Source of the DNA: Bradyrhizobium sp. WSM1743
GTDB lineage: Bacteria; Pseudomonadota; Alphaproteobacteria; Rhizobiales; Xanthobacteraceae
Reading direction: 5' to 3'
DNA: 33,811 nucleotides
Assembly (NCBI RefSeq): GCF_000473065.1
Contig: NZ_AXAZ01000083.1
Span: 1 to 33,811, forward strand
This document shows, one piece after another, positions 15,619-24,282 of this stretch. Below the pieces are notes generated by a model, which saw only the letters and a program-made list of their open reading frames with translations, was not told where the DNA came from and did no database searches. Made by a program: the position numbers and the translations under genes. Within the stretch, counting starts at the first letter, position 1; every line of letters begins with the position of its first letter.

Positions 15619-16629
15619 TCACAGACCGGGGCGATGAGGCTGCTCCCGGCTTCGCCATAGACGGGTGACTTTGTCCATCAGCGATGGGGTTTGAGAGCTC
15701 GGCAGGAAAGGATCGGCGTAGCATTGCGCATTGGCCGAGCGGGCCTTGTTCTTCACGATCTCGACGAGGCCAACGGGGCCGGCGACGTAGACCGTATCTT
15801 CCAGCCCAAGCAGAGGCAGGTAGTGCGATGGGCGCCCAGGCCTGATCGGCAGGGTAGACCCGACCTCCGTCGTCGCAATGACGTCGCGGACACCGTCGTC
15901 GATCAGCCACTGCAACGAGGGGAGCATATAGAGATTATCGACATCCCGGCTGCCGGCGACGATCGCCATCTCGCGGTTGCGCTGGGTCGAGCGCGCCGAG
16001 CGGGCGAGCGCCCAGATCGGGGCCCAGCCTGCTCCGCCGGCGACCAGCACCAGCGGCCCCTGGCCCTGTCGTAGATAGGCTTGTCCGAAGGGGCCTTGCA
16101 CATGCGCCGCATGGCCGGGCCTGATGGCTTTGCCGAGCTGCCCCGACACGGTGCCGTCAGGCAGGCACCGGATGTGGAAGACGAGTTCGGCTTGCTTGAA
16201 GGAACCATCGAGCCTGAAGGTTGGGCTGAACTCGCGCGCAGGATAGCCGGAAAACTTGACGCGCACATATTGTCCCGGCCGAAACTCGAGCGGCGCTGAG
16301 GTCGTCAGCACGACTTCGGCGATCTCCGACGAGAGCTGGTTGATCTCGGTGACGGCGCCCGCCCGCTTCACCGGTAGCGGCAATTCTTCGAATTCGATCT
16401 CAGCATCGCCTGCGACCGCTGCCTGGCAGGCGAGCACAGTGCGGCCATGGCCCGAGCCGCCATCATCGACCGAGCCCGAAACGACCGTCACCCGGCAGCT
16501 CTGACATTGTCCCGATCTGCAGTCGTGTGGAACGAGAATTGAGCCGCCGAGCGCCGCGTCGATCAGGCTTTCGCCGGCGCGGGCTTCGACGAGCTTGCCG
16601 TTGATGACGAGCCGACAATGCCGCTTCAT
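15619..16629 (-). CDS. 2Fe-2S ferredoxin / FAD / NAD(P) reductase (336 aa)
   Basis: A three-domain electron-transfer protein like oxygenase reductases (phenol hydroxylase P5, CDP-6-deoxyglucoseen reductase). The plant-type 2Fe-2S site is C37-x4-C42-x2-C45 with C68 in LACQA. The FAD segment reads REFSPTFR and the NAD(P) loop VLVAGGAGWAPIWALARS. Electrons would pass from NAD(P)H through FAD to the cluster and on to a partner. No oxygenase lies nearby. The likely partner is the b-type cytochrome fusion 54 nt upstream in the same direction. No signal peptide, so it acts on the cytoplasmic side. Confidence 0.9.
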   Translation of the reverse strand: MKRHCRLVINGKLVEARAGESLIDAALGGSILVPHDCRSGQCQSCRVTVVSGSVDDGGSGHGRTVLACQAAVAGDAEIEFEELPLPVKRAGAVTEINQLSSEIAEVVLTTSAPLEFRPGQYVRVKFSGYPAREFSPTFRLDGSFKQAELVFHIRCLPDGTVSGQLGKAIRPGHAAHVQGPFGQAYLRQGQGPLVLVAGGAGWAPIWALARSARSTQRNREMAIVAGSRDVDNLYMLPSLQWLIDDGVRDVIATTEVGSTLPIRPGRPSHYLPLLGLEDTVYVAGPVGLVEIVKNKARSANAQCYADPFLPSSQTPSLMDKVTRLWRSREQPHRPGL

Positions 16630-16683
16630 CGCGACGCCTCTAGGAGGGGCCTCCGGTCGAGCCCGTCGCCCGTCATGAGACGC

Positions 16684-18426
16684 CTATTTCTGCGACACGA
16701 CACGCACCGGACGGTTATGGCTCGCATGCCGCGTCTGTGCGTGGTCGAAGACAGCGACCCACATGTAGAGATCGCGGCCTGGCACGAAGGCTTTATCATA
16801 TCTGCCATCGCTTTTCATGTTGCGCGTCAGCTCGAGCGTCCAATGTCCGTTGCTCCATTTTGAAACCCCGGCGACATTGGCTCGCTCTCCTTCGGTGTCG
16901 CCGGCAATAATCACGCCGGGCAGGATCGTGCCAACGGGAATCCTCGCGTCGGCCTCTGGCGTGTAGGGTTCGCTCTCCCAGTCGAACATGTACCAGCGGC
17001 CGTTCTCGTCGTCGCTGCTGTTGGGATCAAGATCGAATTTGCCGAGGGCTGCGACTTGCGCCTTCAAGTCCTTGGGCAGCCGCAGAACCGTGACGGGCCC
17101 TTTGTCGTCCCGGTGGATGAACTTGAAGTTATACGAATAAAGAGAGCGGCCAGGCTTGTTCCAATAGCCGCCCTGATAGCGGGCATGGTAATTCTGCTCG
17201 TCCAGGGTCGGGGCGTAGGGCGGGCCGATATATTGGCTGTCGACGCGCCCGAGCATGCCCCCGCGCGACGCCTTCCACTGCCACATGTCTATGTAGCTGC
17301 CATCCGTCGTGTAGTGGAAGCCCCGGCCGTTGATCGGCATCGGTTTGCCGGGCAGCGGGTTGGCGCCGAGATCCGTCGCGCCTGCGCCGCCGAGCGATGG
17401 ATTATCCGAGAAAATGACCGCCAGTTTATCCTCGTAGAAGTCGGTGGCGTCCTGCAGACCCGCACGCTCGTCGAGGGCGTGCCAGCCATCCTCTTGCTTG
17501 ATGATCGGAATGCGGCGGAGGGAGCGCGTGGGATCCTCCCAGCGGAAGGCAAAATAGATTTTCTGCCCGTCGTGCAGGGCGCGCACCTCCACGAGCGATT
17601 CGCCCGATCCGCCGAGATTGGCACCTTGCTGCGTGCGAATGAAGACGGGGAGCGCGCGAGACCAGGCGGGATCTCCCATGGCCCCGTCGAGCTTGGGCGC
17701 GGCGCTCACCCGCGCGACGACGAGCGTATCGCGCGTCGCCCAATCGAGTCCGGCGACGCCGCACGCGACTGCCACCCCGATTGCAGCGGCGACAAGAAGA
17801 GGCCTCGGCCGCACGGCCTTCGTGATCGCGAGCGCCGTCGGCCGAAACACGCGGAAAATCTGCTGCCAGCCGCCATAGAGATAATGCGCGCCGACATGCG
17901 CGAAGATATAGACGAGCCCGACGAAGGCGGCGGTCGAGTGGAGATAAGCCCACCAGCCGCCATAGCCGAGATACATCATGACGCCTGTCCCCGTGAGGAG
18001 GATCACGAGCGCATAGACGAACCAGTGCAGGAAGACGTTGACGGCTCCCCACTTGAGGCGAGCCGGGGCGCGCATCGCGAGGATCCGCGTCTTCTTGGGA
18101 CTGTTGCGCTCGACGAGGCCGCTGCGCGCAAGGTAGGCGACGTAGGCCGACCCGCAGAAGAAGACGGCGAGCCCCGCGAGGAAATGCCAGGAAAAGACCT
18201 CGCCCTGCGGCAGGACCGGAGCGAGCCATTTCGAGAAGGGGGCATGGAGCGCGTCCGCTGCGATGCGTATGCCGGTAACGAGGCTTACGACGAACGCGAG
18301 CGCGGTCGCCCAATGAAGGATTATCGTCCCGACATCGGTGCGTGGCGGGCTTTCTCGAGTCTTTGTTTGAGCGAGGCGTCTTTCGGTCAAGGCATCAGCG
18401 TTCGTTCGAGCGGTGACATCGTTCAT
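16684..18426 (-). CDS. Cytochrome b561-type membrane domain fused to ethylbenzene-dehydrogenase gamma-like haem domain (580 aa)
   Basis: Residues 30-200 form a four-helix cytochrome b with His in ILHWATALAF (38), SWHFLAGLAV (81), FLHWFVYALV (134), YLHSTAAFVG (163) and FAHVGAHYLYGGW (177/181), enough for two b haems. A fifth helix (about 209-226) leads to a C-terminal domain of about 350 residues. That domain starts KLDGAMGDPAWSRALPVFIR and holds IYFAFRWEDPTRS, WHALDERAG and HWTLELTRN, matching the EB_dh family (haem-binding gamma subunits of ethylbenzene/DMSO-type dehydrogenases). The C-terminal part should be periplasmic. No molybdenum subunits are nearby. Start at ATG 18426; the extension to 18552 is rejected as spacer-like. 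Confidence 0.85.
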   Translation of the reverse strand: MNDVTARTNADALTERRLAQTKTRESPPRTDVGTIILHWATALAFVVSLVTGIRIAADALHAPFSKWLAPVLPQGEVFSWHFLAGLAVFFCGSAYVAYLARSGLVERNSPKKTRILAMRAPARLKWGAVNVFLHWFVYALVILLTGTGVMMYLGYGGWWAYLHSTAAFVGLVYIFAHVGAHYLYGGWQQIFRVFRPTALAITKAVRPRPLLVAAAIGVAVACGVAGLDWATRDTLVVARVSAAPKLDGAMGDPAWSRALPVFIRTQQGANLGGSGESLVEVRALHDGQKIYFAFRWEDPTRSLRRIPIIKQEDGWHALDERAGLQDATDFYEDKLAVIFSDNPSLGGAGATDLGANPLPGKPMPINGRGFHYTTDGSYIDMWQWKASRGGMLGRVDSQYIGPPYAPTLDEQNYHARYQGGYWNKPGRSLYSYNFKFIHRDDKGPVTVLRLPKDLKAQVAALGKFDLDPNSSDDENGRWYMFDWESEPYTPEADARIPVGTILPGVIIAGDTEGERANVAGVSKWSNGHWTLELTRNMKSDGRYDKAFVPGRDLYMWVAVFDHAQTRHASHNRPVRVVSQK

Positions 18427-19170
18427 CGCACAAAGGCTACCCACGGTAAACCAGCAGTTGCAACAGAAAGGCTGCGAAGCATTGGGGATTTTGCGAGATG
18501 ACGTGTCGCCGAAGAAGCCAAGGCGACCGGCAACGATCATTATCCCAATCAAAGTGGTGGGCCAACAAGCCGCCCTCGGGGCATACGCCAGTCTCGAAGT
18601 CTGGTCTCCAATCCTGCTTAGCTCCGGTGCTGTGGCAGCTCAGAGCGCGGCCGTTGCGCCAGTGTCCATCATAAACTCGGCGGAAACGGTTGGGGGGCGT
18701 AGGTGGCCGATGTCCCCATGCAGCATGAATTTATATAGCAATTTCAATTACATACGAGTTCGTGGTTTTGTTCTGACTGGCGCACCAAATCTACGCTTTT
18801 CTACGCTGGAGCACGATCTTGTACGATGGCGCCTCGCCAGATGATCGGCGCGAGGCGCGCTCGCGTATTTCTCTTCCTAGGGCTCGCTAAGTCTACGTAC
18901 GTCAAATCCAGCGTTCACGACCACGCTTCCGCACGCCTTTCCACGCCGGCCTCCGCGATCGACACTATCTGTTGACCGTCGACCAGCTCGAAACGGCATC
19001 GTACCGGCGCCTTCAGAGCAGCGCACGCGTGGAAGAGGCATTTGGAAAATCCGGCCCGCGGCGGTGTCTGGAATCAAGGCATCTAAGTCGTTCGGCAGGG
19101 CTTGGCCGAGCGTCTAGGCTCCCGCCACAAAGGCCGCGCAATCCCGCGTGGCTCCCGCAGGAGCGCAACA
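18427..19170. other. Non-coding or decayed stretch of 744 nt
   Basis: No credible gene on either strand. Composition drops in GC around 18720-18800. A strong hairpin sits at 18829-18858 (arms GCGCCTCG and CGAGGCGC). On the minus strand, 18743-18774 resembles the start of the small ORF at 25508 (SYVIEIAI against PYTFEISI) but is interrupted by a stop. This and the remnants immediately to the right suggest a decaying region. Confidence 0.5.
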
Positions 19171-19424
19171 ATGAAGCAACTCAAGGAGATTGCCATCGAA
19201 GCTCATGGAGGCCTCGATCGATGGCGGCAGTTCGAGCAGGTGTCGGCCGATCTTGTGCAGGGCGGCGTACTGTGGCCCTTGAAGGGACAGGCTGTCACCC
19301 TCGAGCGGACCAACTTCACCGTGGGTCTGAAGAGGCAGTGGGCGTCACACGCTCCGTTCGGCGCTGACAATCGGCGCTCGCGCTTTGAGCCGAGCCGGGT
19401 GGCTCTGGAAGCAGACAACGGGCG
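19171..19424 (+). pseudogene. 5' fragment of an AIEAHGG-type hypothetical protein gene
   Basis: After a ribosome-binding site (CAGGAG) the frame opens MKQLKEIAIEAHGGLDRWRQ, then continues WPLKGQAVTLERTNFTVGLK and WASHAPFGADNRRS, a family of uncharacterised proteins of about 240-260 aa (memory). At about 19424 homology stops, and a different frame carries an alpha/beta hydrolase already at its middle. This is a deletion fusion: the 3' two thirds of this gene and the 5' third of the hydrolase are missing. The original frame stays open to 19599 with low-complexity sequence. Confidence 0.6.
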
Positions 19425-20069
19425 TTCAACAATCTCGGCATCGGCACCTCGAGCGGCCGGACGCCCGACACGGTGGAGCAGATGGCCTCGGATGCCGAGA
19501 CGTTCATACGAGGCCTTGGCTCTCCAAAGGTTGACCTCCTCGGCTTCTCCCTCGGCGGCATGCTCACCCAGGTGCTTGCCGTGCAGCACCCCGGTTTGAT
19601 CCGCAGGCTCATTATCGCCGGCGCCGCACCGCGCGGGGGCGAGGAACATCTGCTCGCCGTAGTCGACGAAGCCTTCGCCCGAGGCGCGACGGATGTGCGG
19701 TTGCCCCTGTTCTTCACACCCTCCGAAGAAAGTCAGCGCGCCGGCCGCGCCTTCGTCGCCCGCGCAACGATGCGCAAGGAGAATCGTGATCCGGACAGCG
19801 GTGAGGATGTCAGCAATGCGCAGGCGAAGGCAATCATTGGGTGGTGCGCCAGGAAGCATGAAGGCGAGGCGACGCTCCGCGCCATCTCGCAGCCTACGCT
19901 CATCGTGCACGGCAGCGACGACACGATGTTTCCGAGCATCAACACCTACAACATGTTCAAGGCGATGAGGAACGCCCAGCTCGTTCTCTATCCGGACTCC
20001 GGCCACGGGGCGCTGTTCCAGTATCCAGCGAGGTTCGTTGCCCACTGCCGAACCTTCCTGGACGAGTGA
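19425..20069 (+). pseudogene. Alpha/beta hydrolase lacking its N-terminus
   Basis: From 19425 the frame reads FNNLGIGTSSGRTPDTVEQM, which is the NxGxGxS segment that precedes the nucleophile elbow in this family. It continues DLLGFSLGGMLTQVLAVQHP (nucleophile Ser), LIVHGSDDTMFP (acid) and PDSGHGALFQYP (catalytic His). About 70 N-terminal residues, including the oxyanion loop, are absent and replaced by the fragment at 19171. An internal ATG at 19473 could be used, but such a protein would lack the first beta strands and is unlikely to fold normally. Confidence 0.7.
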
Positions 20070-20081
20070 GGGAAGAGACAG

Positions 20082-20162
20082 ATGCGTGATCTTCAGCAGC
20101 AGGCAATCGAGGCCCATGGCGGCCTCGTTGGCGTCGACATCACGGACTATCGCTTCGAGTGA
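20082..20162 (+). pseudogene. Internal-deletion remnant of a second AIEAHGG-type gene (26 codons)
   Basis: Starts with a good GGAAGAG site and MRDLQQQAIEAHGGL, matching the start of the protein at 19171, then jumps to VGVDITDYRFE and stops. From memory, family members end in a very similar VSVDISD-RFE-like tail. The likeliest reading is an in-frame deletion of some 200 codons that joined the two ends. Only 12 nt separate it from the hydrolase stop. Confidence 0.5.
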
Positions 20163-20311
20163 GGTCGGCTATAGCGAACTCCCGCCGCCGTGCCAGCGCT
20201 CACGCCACCATACCAAGGACAAACAGTGGTTCCTCCTGTCGGTGGTTGCGTATGATTCCCTCCCTGGGCACCATGTCCGCCTGAGACGAGCCCAGTGCTC
20301 CCCGCTGCGCC

Positions 20312-22060
20312 TCAACCCCCGTACAGATAGTTCGGCAACCACAGCGTCATGCCCGGCCAGAGATACATGATCACCATGCACAGGATCACGATCAGCATGT
20401 AGGGCATCATGCCGGCGAAGATCTGGTTCAGCGTGACGTGCTTCGGGGAGACGCCCTTGAGATAGAACGCCGACATCGCGACCGGCGGCGACAGGAACGC
20501 GGCCTGCAAGTTCACGAACACCAGCGTGCCCCAAAGGATCGGATCGATGTTGAAGTGCTTCAGCATCGGCAGGAAGATCGGTACGAAGATGATGATAATC
20601 TCGGTCCATTCGAGCGGCCAGCCCAGCACGAAGATGATCGCCTGCGACAAGATCATGAACTGCACCGGCGTCATGTTGAGCGACAGCACCCAGCTTTCCA
20701 GCAGCGCCTGACCGCCGAGAATGGCGAACACCGCCGAGAACAGCGCCGAGCCGACGAACAGCCAGCACACCATCGCGGTCGTCTTTGCGGTCAGGAACAC
20801 CGCTTCCTTGGTGCGCTTCCAGTCGAGCGTGCGGGCGTGGAAAGCGAGGATGAAGGCGCCGGCGGCGCCGACGCCGGCGGACTCGGTCGCGGTCGTGATG
20901 CCGAACAGGATCACCCCCAGCACCACGACGGTGAGGATGCCGAGCGGCATCACCGACGACGTCAGGAGCTTCAACACTTCGAAGCGTTCGCCGTCCATGC
21001 GCAAGTAAGAGCGCGCTGTCCACGCCGCCATCACCGCGGCCGATATCGCGAACCAGATGTAGAACTGGGTGTCCGGGCCCTTTTCGGCGGGCGACAGCTC
21101 CTTCGGCTCGACCGGACTGCCGAGCTGCTGCAGGCCTTCGACGGCTGCGCTCGCGGCGCCGGCCTGCTGGTGGATCACGACGTACCACCAGACCGTGCCG
21201 AGCACGGCTGCGGTCATCAGGAACGGCACCAGCGAAATGAGGAAGTGCTGCACGATCGCGCCATAGCCCATCGGCTTGCCGTCGATCACGAGCGCCTTCG
21301 CTTTCGTCGGCGACAAAAGCGCCTTGGACAGCCCGACGAACAGGTTCGGTGAGTAGAGGGTCGAGAACTTCGTGATCCATTCCGGCACGTTGACGCGGGT
21401 CTGTTCCTCCGGCAGCGGCGGGGCGATCTTCGGGTTGATCATCGCCCAGCCCACGACATAAACGAGGTAGAGGAACGCCAGGAAGAAGCCGGGAAGCATC
21501 GCCGCCGCATAGAGCTTCACCACGGACTGGCCGGCGACCGCGGCATAGACGATGATCATCACCGAAGGCGGGATCAGGATGCCGAGCGTGCCGCCCGCGG
21601 TGATGACGCCGGAGGCGAGCTTGACGTCGTAGCCGGCGCGCAGCATCGGGTTGAAGGCGATCACGCCCATCAGCACCACCACGGCGCCGACGAGCCCGCT
21701 GGCGATGCCCCAGAAGGTGCAGACAATCAGCGTCGCGACCGCGAGTGAAGCAGGCAGGCGGCGGAAGGCGAGCTGGATCGAATAGAACATCTTGTCGACG
21801 AGGGCGCCGCGTTCCATCACGTAGCCCATCAGCACGAACAACGGGATGGAGATCAGCACGTCGTTGGTCATCGCCCCGTAGGTGCGCTGGACCATCAGGT
21901 CGAAAACCTTGTTGTGAGTCCAGCTCTGCGACGGGTCGTAGAAGGCGATGAAGCCGAAGAACATGCCAAGGCCCATCAGAGTGAAGGCCGTGGCGAAGCC
22001 CATCATGATGACGACGACGATGAGCGTCAGCATCAACAGGCCGAGTGCCGGATCGCTCAT
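20312..22060 (-). CDS. dctM: TRAP transporter large permease, DctM type (582 aa)
   Basis: The ion-coupled membrane subunit of a tripartite (TRAP) carrier, driving uptake of an organic acid. Multiple membrane segments span the protein, including IPLFVLMGYVMERGALVDKM, VKLASGVITAGGTLGILIPP and AFLSPPVAMSAFYLKGVSP, all typical of DctM. At 582 aa it exceeds the usual 430 because a hydrophilic insertion of about 150 aa (roughly 215-370) sits mid-protein, as in the chloroaromatic/mannitol-type subgroup. Its ATG overlaps the dctQ stop (ATGA, 22057-22060), showing coupling. Confidence 0.95.
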   Translation of the reverse strand: MSDPALGLLMLTLIVVVIMMGFATAFTLMGLGMFFGFIAFYDPSQSWTHNKVFDLMVQRTYGAMTNDVLISIPLFVLMGYVMERGALVDKMFYSIQLAFRRLPASLAVATLIVCTFWGIASGLVGAVVVLMGVIAFNPMLRAGYDVKLASGVITAGGTLGILIPPSVMIIVYAAVAGQSVVKLYAAAMLPGFFLAFLYLVYVVGWAMINPKIAPPLPEEQTRVNVPEWITKFSTLYSPNLFVGLSKALLSPTKAKALVIDGKPMGYGAIVQHFLISLVPFLMTAAVLGTVWWYVVIHQQAGAASAAVEGLQQLGSPVEPKELSPAEKGPDTQFYIWFAISAAVMAAWTARSYLRMDGERFEVLKLLTSSVMPLGILTVVVLGVILFGITTATESAGVGAAGAFILAFHARTLDWKRTKEAVFLTAKTTAMVCWLFVGSALFSAVFAILGGQALLESWVLSLNMTPVQFMILSQAIIFVLGWPLEWTEIIIIFVPIFLPMLKHFNIDPILWGTLVFVNLQAAFLSPPVAMSAFYLKGVSPKHVTLNQIFAGMMPYMLIVILCMVIMYLWPGMTLWLPNYLYGG

Positions 22061-22725
22061 GTGTTCAGGTCCCCGCCCATGCCGCGCTGCCGCGCCATTT
22101 CATCGATGCGTTGCGCGCCCTCGATGGCGAGCTTGCGCGATTCCTCGTCCACGTATTCGGAGTGCGCGAGCTGCTCCTCGATGACGTCGGTCTCGGCGAC
22201 GTCGGCAAGCCGGCTCGGCCATTCGCCGGTCTTCAGGCACACGACGCAGCGGATGATCTCGGCGATCCCCTGCAGCATGATCAGCGCACCCGCGATCGGG
22301 ATGACGGTCTTGAAGTGGTAGACGGGCGGGCCCTCGGCCGTGACGTTGGAATGCTCGTTGATGGCCCAGGAATCCGCGGCGTAGAAATAGCCGGCATAGA
22401 TCAGCGCGGCGATGCCTGGGATGAAGAACACGAAGTAGAGAACGAGGTCGAGCGCGGCCTGCGTGCGCGGGCGCATCGAGGAATACAGGAAGTCGCCGCG
22501 GACATGGGCGTTCTGCGCCAGCGTGTAGGCGCCGGCCAGCATGAACAGCGACCCGTACATCATGTTCTCGGCGTCGAAGATCCACGCCGTCGGCATGTTC
22601 ACGGCATAGCGCTTGAACACTTCGATGCAGACCACGCTCATCAGCAGGATCATCAGCCAGGCGGTCGCCTTGCCGACCCAGGTGGAGATGCTGTCGATCG
22701 TGCGCAGTAAACGCCGTACACTCAT
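22057..22725 (-). CDS. dctQ: TRAP transporter small permease, DctQ type (222 aa)
   Basis: The small four-helix membrane subunit that pairs with DctM. Segments WLMILLMSVVCIEVFKRYAV, WIFDAENMMYGSLFMLAGAY and TLAQNAHVRGDFLY are characteristic. A hydrophilic C-terminal tail of about 50 residues is longer than usual. The start at 22725 (MSVRRLLRTIDSIS) is preferred over 22776, which adds residues before the first helix. It lies downstream of dctP after a 96-nt gap that holds a strong hairpin. Confidence 0.92.
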   Translation of the reverse strand: MSVRRLLRTIDSISTWVGKATAWLMILLMSVVCIEVFKRYAVNMPTAWIFDAENMMYGSLFMLAGAYTLAQNAHVRGDFLYSSMRPRTQAALDLVLYFVFFIPGIAALIYAGYFYAADSWAINEHSNVTAEGPPVYHFKTVIPIAGALIMLQGIAEIIRCVVCLKTGEWPSRLADVAETDVIEEQLAHSEYVDEESRKLAIEGAQRIDEMARQRGMGGDLNT

Positions 22726-22766
22726 GTGATAAGGTTCGGCAATTAAATATGACCCCAACATAGCAC

Positions 22767-22802
22767 AAGGCCCCATCCGGCGGGTGGTCCGGACGGTGCC
22801 TT
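22767..22802 (-). promoter_or_regulatory. Hairpin between dctP and dctQ
   Basis: Arms AAGGCCCCATCCGG and CCGGACGGTGCCTT pair with two mismatches over 14 bp around an 8-nt loop. No U-tract follows in the minus direction, so full termination is unlikely. Such stems often protect the upstream mRNA and let the binding protein be made in excess of the permease (general knowledge of binding-protein operons). Confidence 0.5.
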
Positions 22803-22821
22803 GCCCGTTTTATTTTCAGCG

Positions 22822-23961
22822 TCAGATCTTTTTGGCCGCGGCGTTAGCGCCGAAATAGTGGTCGTAGGCCATGCGGCGGCTTACCACTGTGTCCTGCTCC
22901 CACTGCGTCGCCCGCTGCGCGAATGCGATTTGCGACTGCAGGATCTCCTTGAACAGCGGATTTTCCGCAGACTTCTTCTTCGCGACATCGTCATAGATCT
23001 CGAGTTGTCGCTTCAGGATAGAGTCCGGCGTCTTGTAGAACTTGACGTTGTCCTTGGTCTGCAGCTCCGCATAGTCCTTGGAGTAGCGGTCGATCGCCTT
23101 CCAGGACATATCTGCCGAAGCTGCGTCCACCGCGTTGGCGATGATCGCCTTCATCTTATCCGGCAGCGCGTTGTACTTGTCCTTGTTGAAGGTGATCTCG
23201 AACTGCTCCGCGTTCTGGTGATAGCTCTGCAGCATGCAGACCTTGGAAACGTCGGGGAAGCCGAGCACACGGTCGGAGGTGGCGTTGTTGAACTCTGCCG
23301 CATCGAGCAGGCCGCGGTCCATGGCGGAAACGATTTCGCCTCCGGGCAGCGCGTTCACCGCCGCGCCCATTCCCGCATACACGTCAATGGAGATGCCGAC
23401 CGTCCGGAACTTGAGGCCCTTCATATCGTCAACTTTCGTGACCGGCTTCTTGAACCAGCCGAACGGCTGGGTCGGCATCGGCCCGTACGGGAACGACACC
23501 ACGTTGGCGCCGATCGATTCATAGAGCTTGGCGAGCAGCTCCTTGCCGCCGCCATAGCGGTGCCAGGCCAGCAGCATGTTGGCGTCCATCGCAAAGCCTG
23601 GTCCCGAGCCCCAGAGCGCCAGCGCGGTCTGCTTGCCGTAGTGATAGACCAGCACGCCATGGCCGCCGTCGAGCACGCCCTTGGACACGGCATCGAGCAG
23701 GCCGAAGGCGGGCACGACAGCGCCTGCCGGCAGCACTTCGATCTTGAGCTCGCCGCCGGTCATGTCGTTGACCTTCTTGGCGTAGTCGAGGGCGTATTCG
23801 TGGAAAATGTCCTTTGACGGCCAGGTGCTTTGCCAGCGCATGCTGATCGGCCCCTGGGCGCTGACGACGCTCGGCGCGGCTACCGTCGCGGCGGCCCCCG
23901 CAGCAGCGACCTTGAGAAAGCCGCGGCGGCTCGAAGTGCTGCCCTTGCGTGATTTGGTCAT
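22822..23961 (-). CDS. dctP: TRAP transporter periplasmic substrate-binding protein, DctP type (379 aa)
   Basis: Captures the substrate in the periplasm and delivers it to DctQM. A twin-arginine signal is visible: MTKSRKGSTSSRRGFLKVAA with cleavage near VSAQG. The family blocks MRWQSTWPSKDIFHEYALDY, KGLKFRTVGISIDVYAGMGA (Arg for the substrate carboxylate) and ALPGGEIVSAMDRGLLDAAE follow. The overall pattern resembles the TakP/chloroaromatic subgroup, suggesting a 2-oxo or other monocarboxylic acid. ATG 23961 follows the strong site GGGGAGGAGG, which decides the start over 24030. Confidence 0.94.
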   Translation of the reverse strand: MTKSRKGSTSSRRGFLKVAAAGAAATVAAPSVVSAQGPISMRWQSTWPSKDIFHEYALDYAKKVNDMTGGELKIEVLPAGAVVPAFGLLDAVSKGVLDGGHGVLVYHYGKQTALALWGSGPGFAMDANMLLAWHRYGGGKELLAKLYESIGANVVSFPYGPMPTQPFGWFKKPVTKVDDMKGLKFRTVGISIDVYAGMGAAVNALPGGEIVSAMDRGLLDAAEFNNATSDRVLGFPDVSKVCMLQSYHQNAEQFEITFNKDKYNALPDKMKAIIANAVDAASADMSWKAIDRYSKDYAELQTKDNVKFYKTPDSILKRQLEIYDDVAKKKSAENPLFKEILQSQIAFAQRATQWEQDTVVSRRMAYDHYFGANAAAKKI

Positions 23962-24282
23962 GGCTGCCTCCTCCCCTGGAAGAGCGATCCCTTTGCGGAT
24001 CAGCTCCTTTTTTAATTGGAACCAAGTCAAAGTCCTGCGCAGGGGTTTGGCAAGAATGTTCGGGGTGATGCGACGCTACGACGCGGACTACGGTGACGAT
24101 GCGCCGCACCAGGACCAGACCACGGAAGCGTAGCCCGCCTTTCCCATGAAAACCCGCTCGCCGCCGAGTGCGGCGAAGCCGAACTGCGGTGACACTGCAC
24201 TCGATGCACGCTCGCGAGGACTCCGCGACCGCGAGGGGTCTGCGAGCGATCCGACCAAGGTCCGGATCGAGCCGATGTTGCC
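23962..24282. other. Upstream region of the TRAP operon (321 nt)
   Basis: No gene is seen. It lies between dctP and the CBS gene stop and should hold the TRAP promoter. On the minus strand an AT-rich patch (complement of 24006-24028) precedes dctP, and CTCGCG/CGCGAG repeats occur around 24210-24235. I do not find a convincing sigma-54 or sigma-70 promoter, nor a regulator gene next to it. Confidence 0.35.

Noticed and set aside
17056..18501. 481-codon open plus frame opposite the cytochrome fusion
   Set aside because: It is antisense to a gene with clear haem and EB_dh motifs and has low-complexity Arg/Glu/Asp composition.
18413..18844. Plus-strand open frame of 143 codons
   Set aside because: It begins antisense to the cytochrome gene start, has no convincing ribosome-binding site or family resemblance, and spans the AT-rich decayed stretch.
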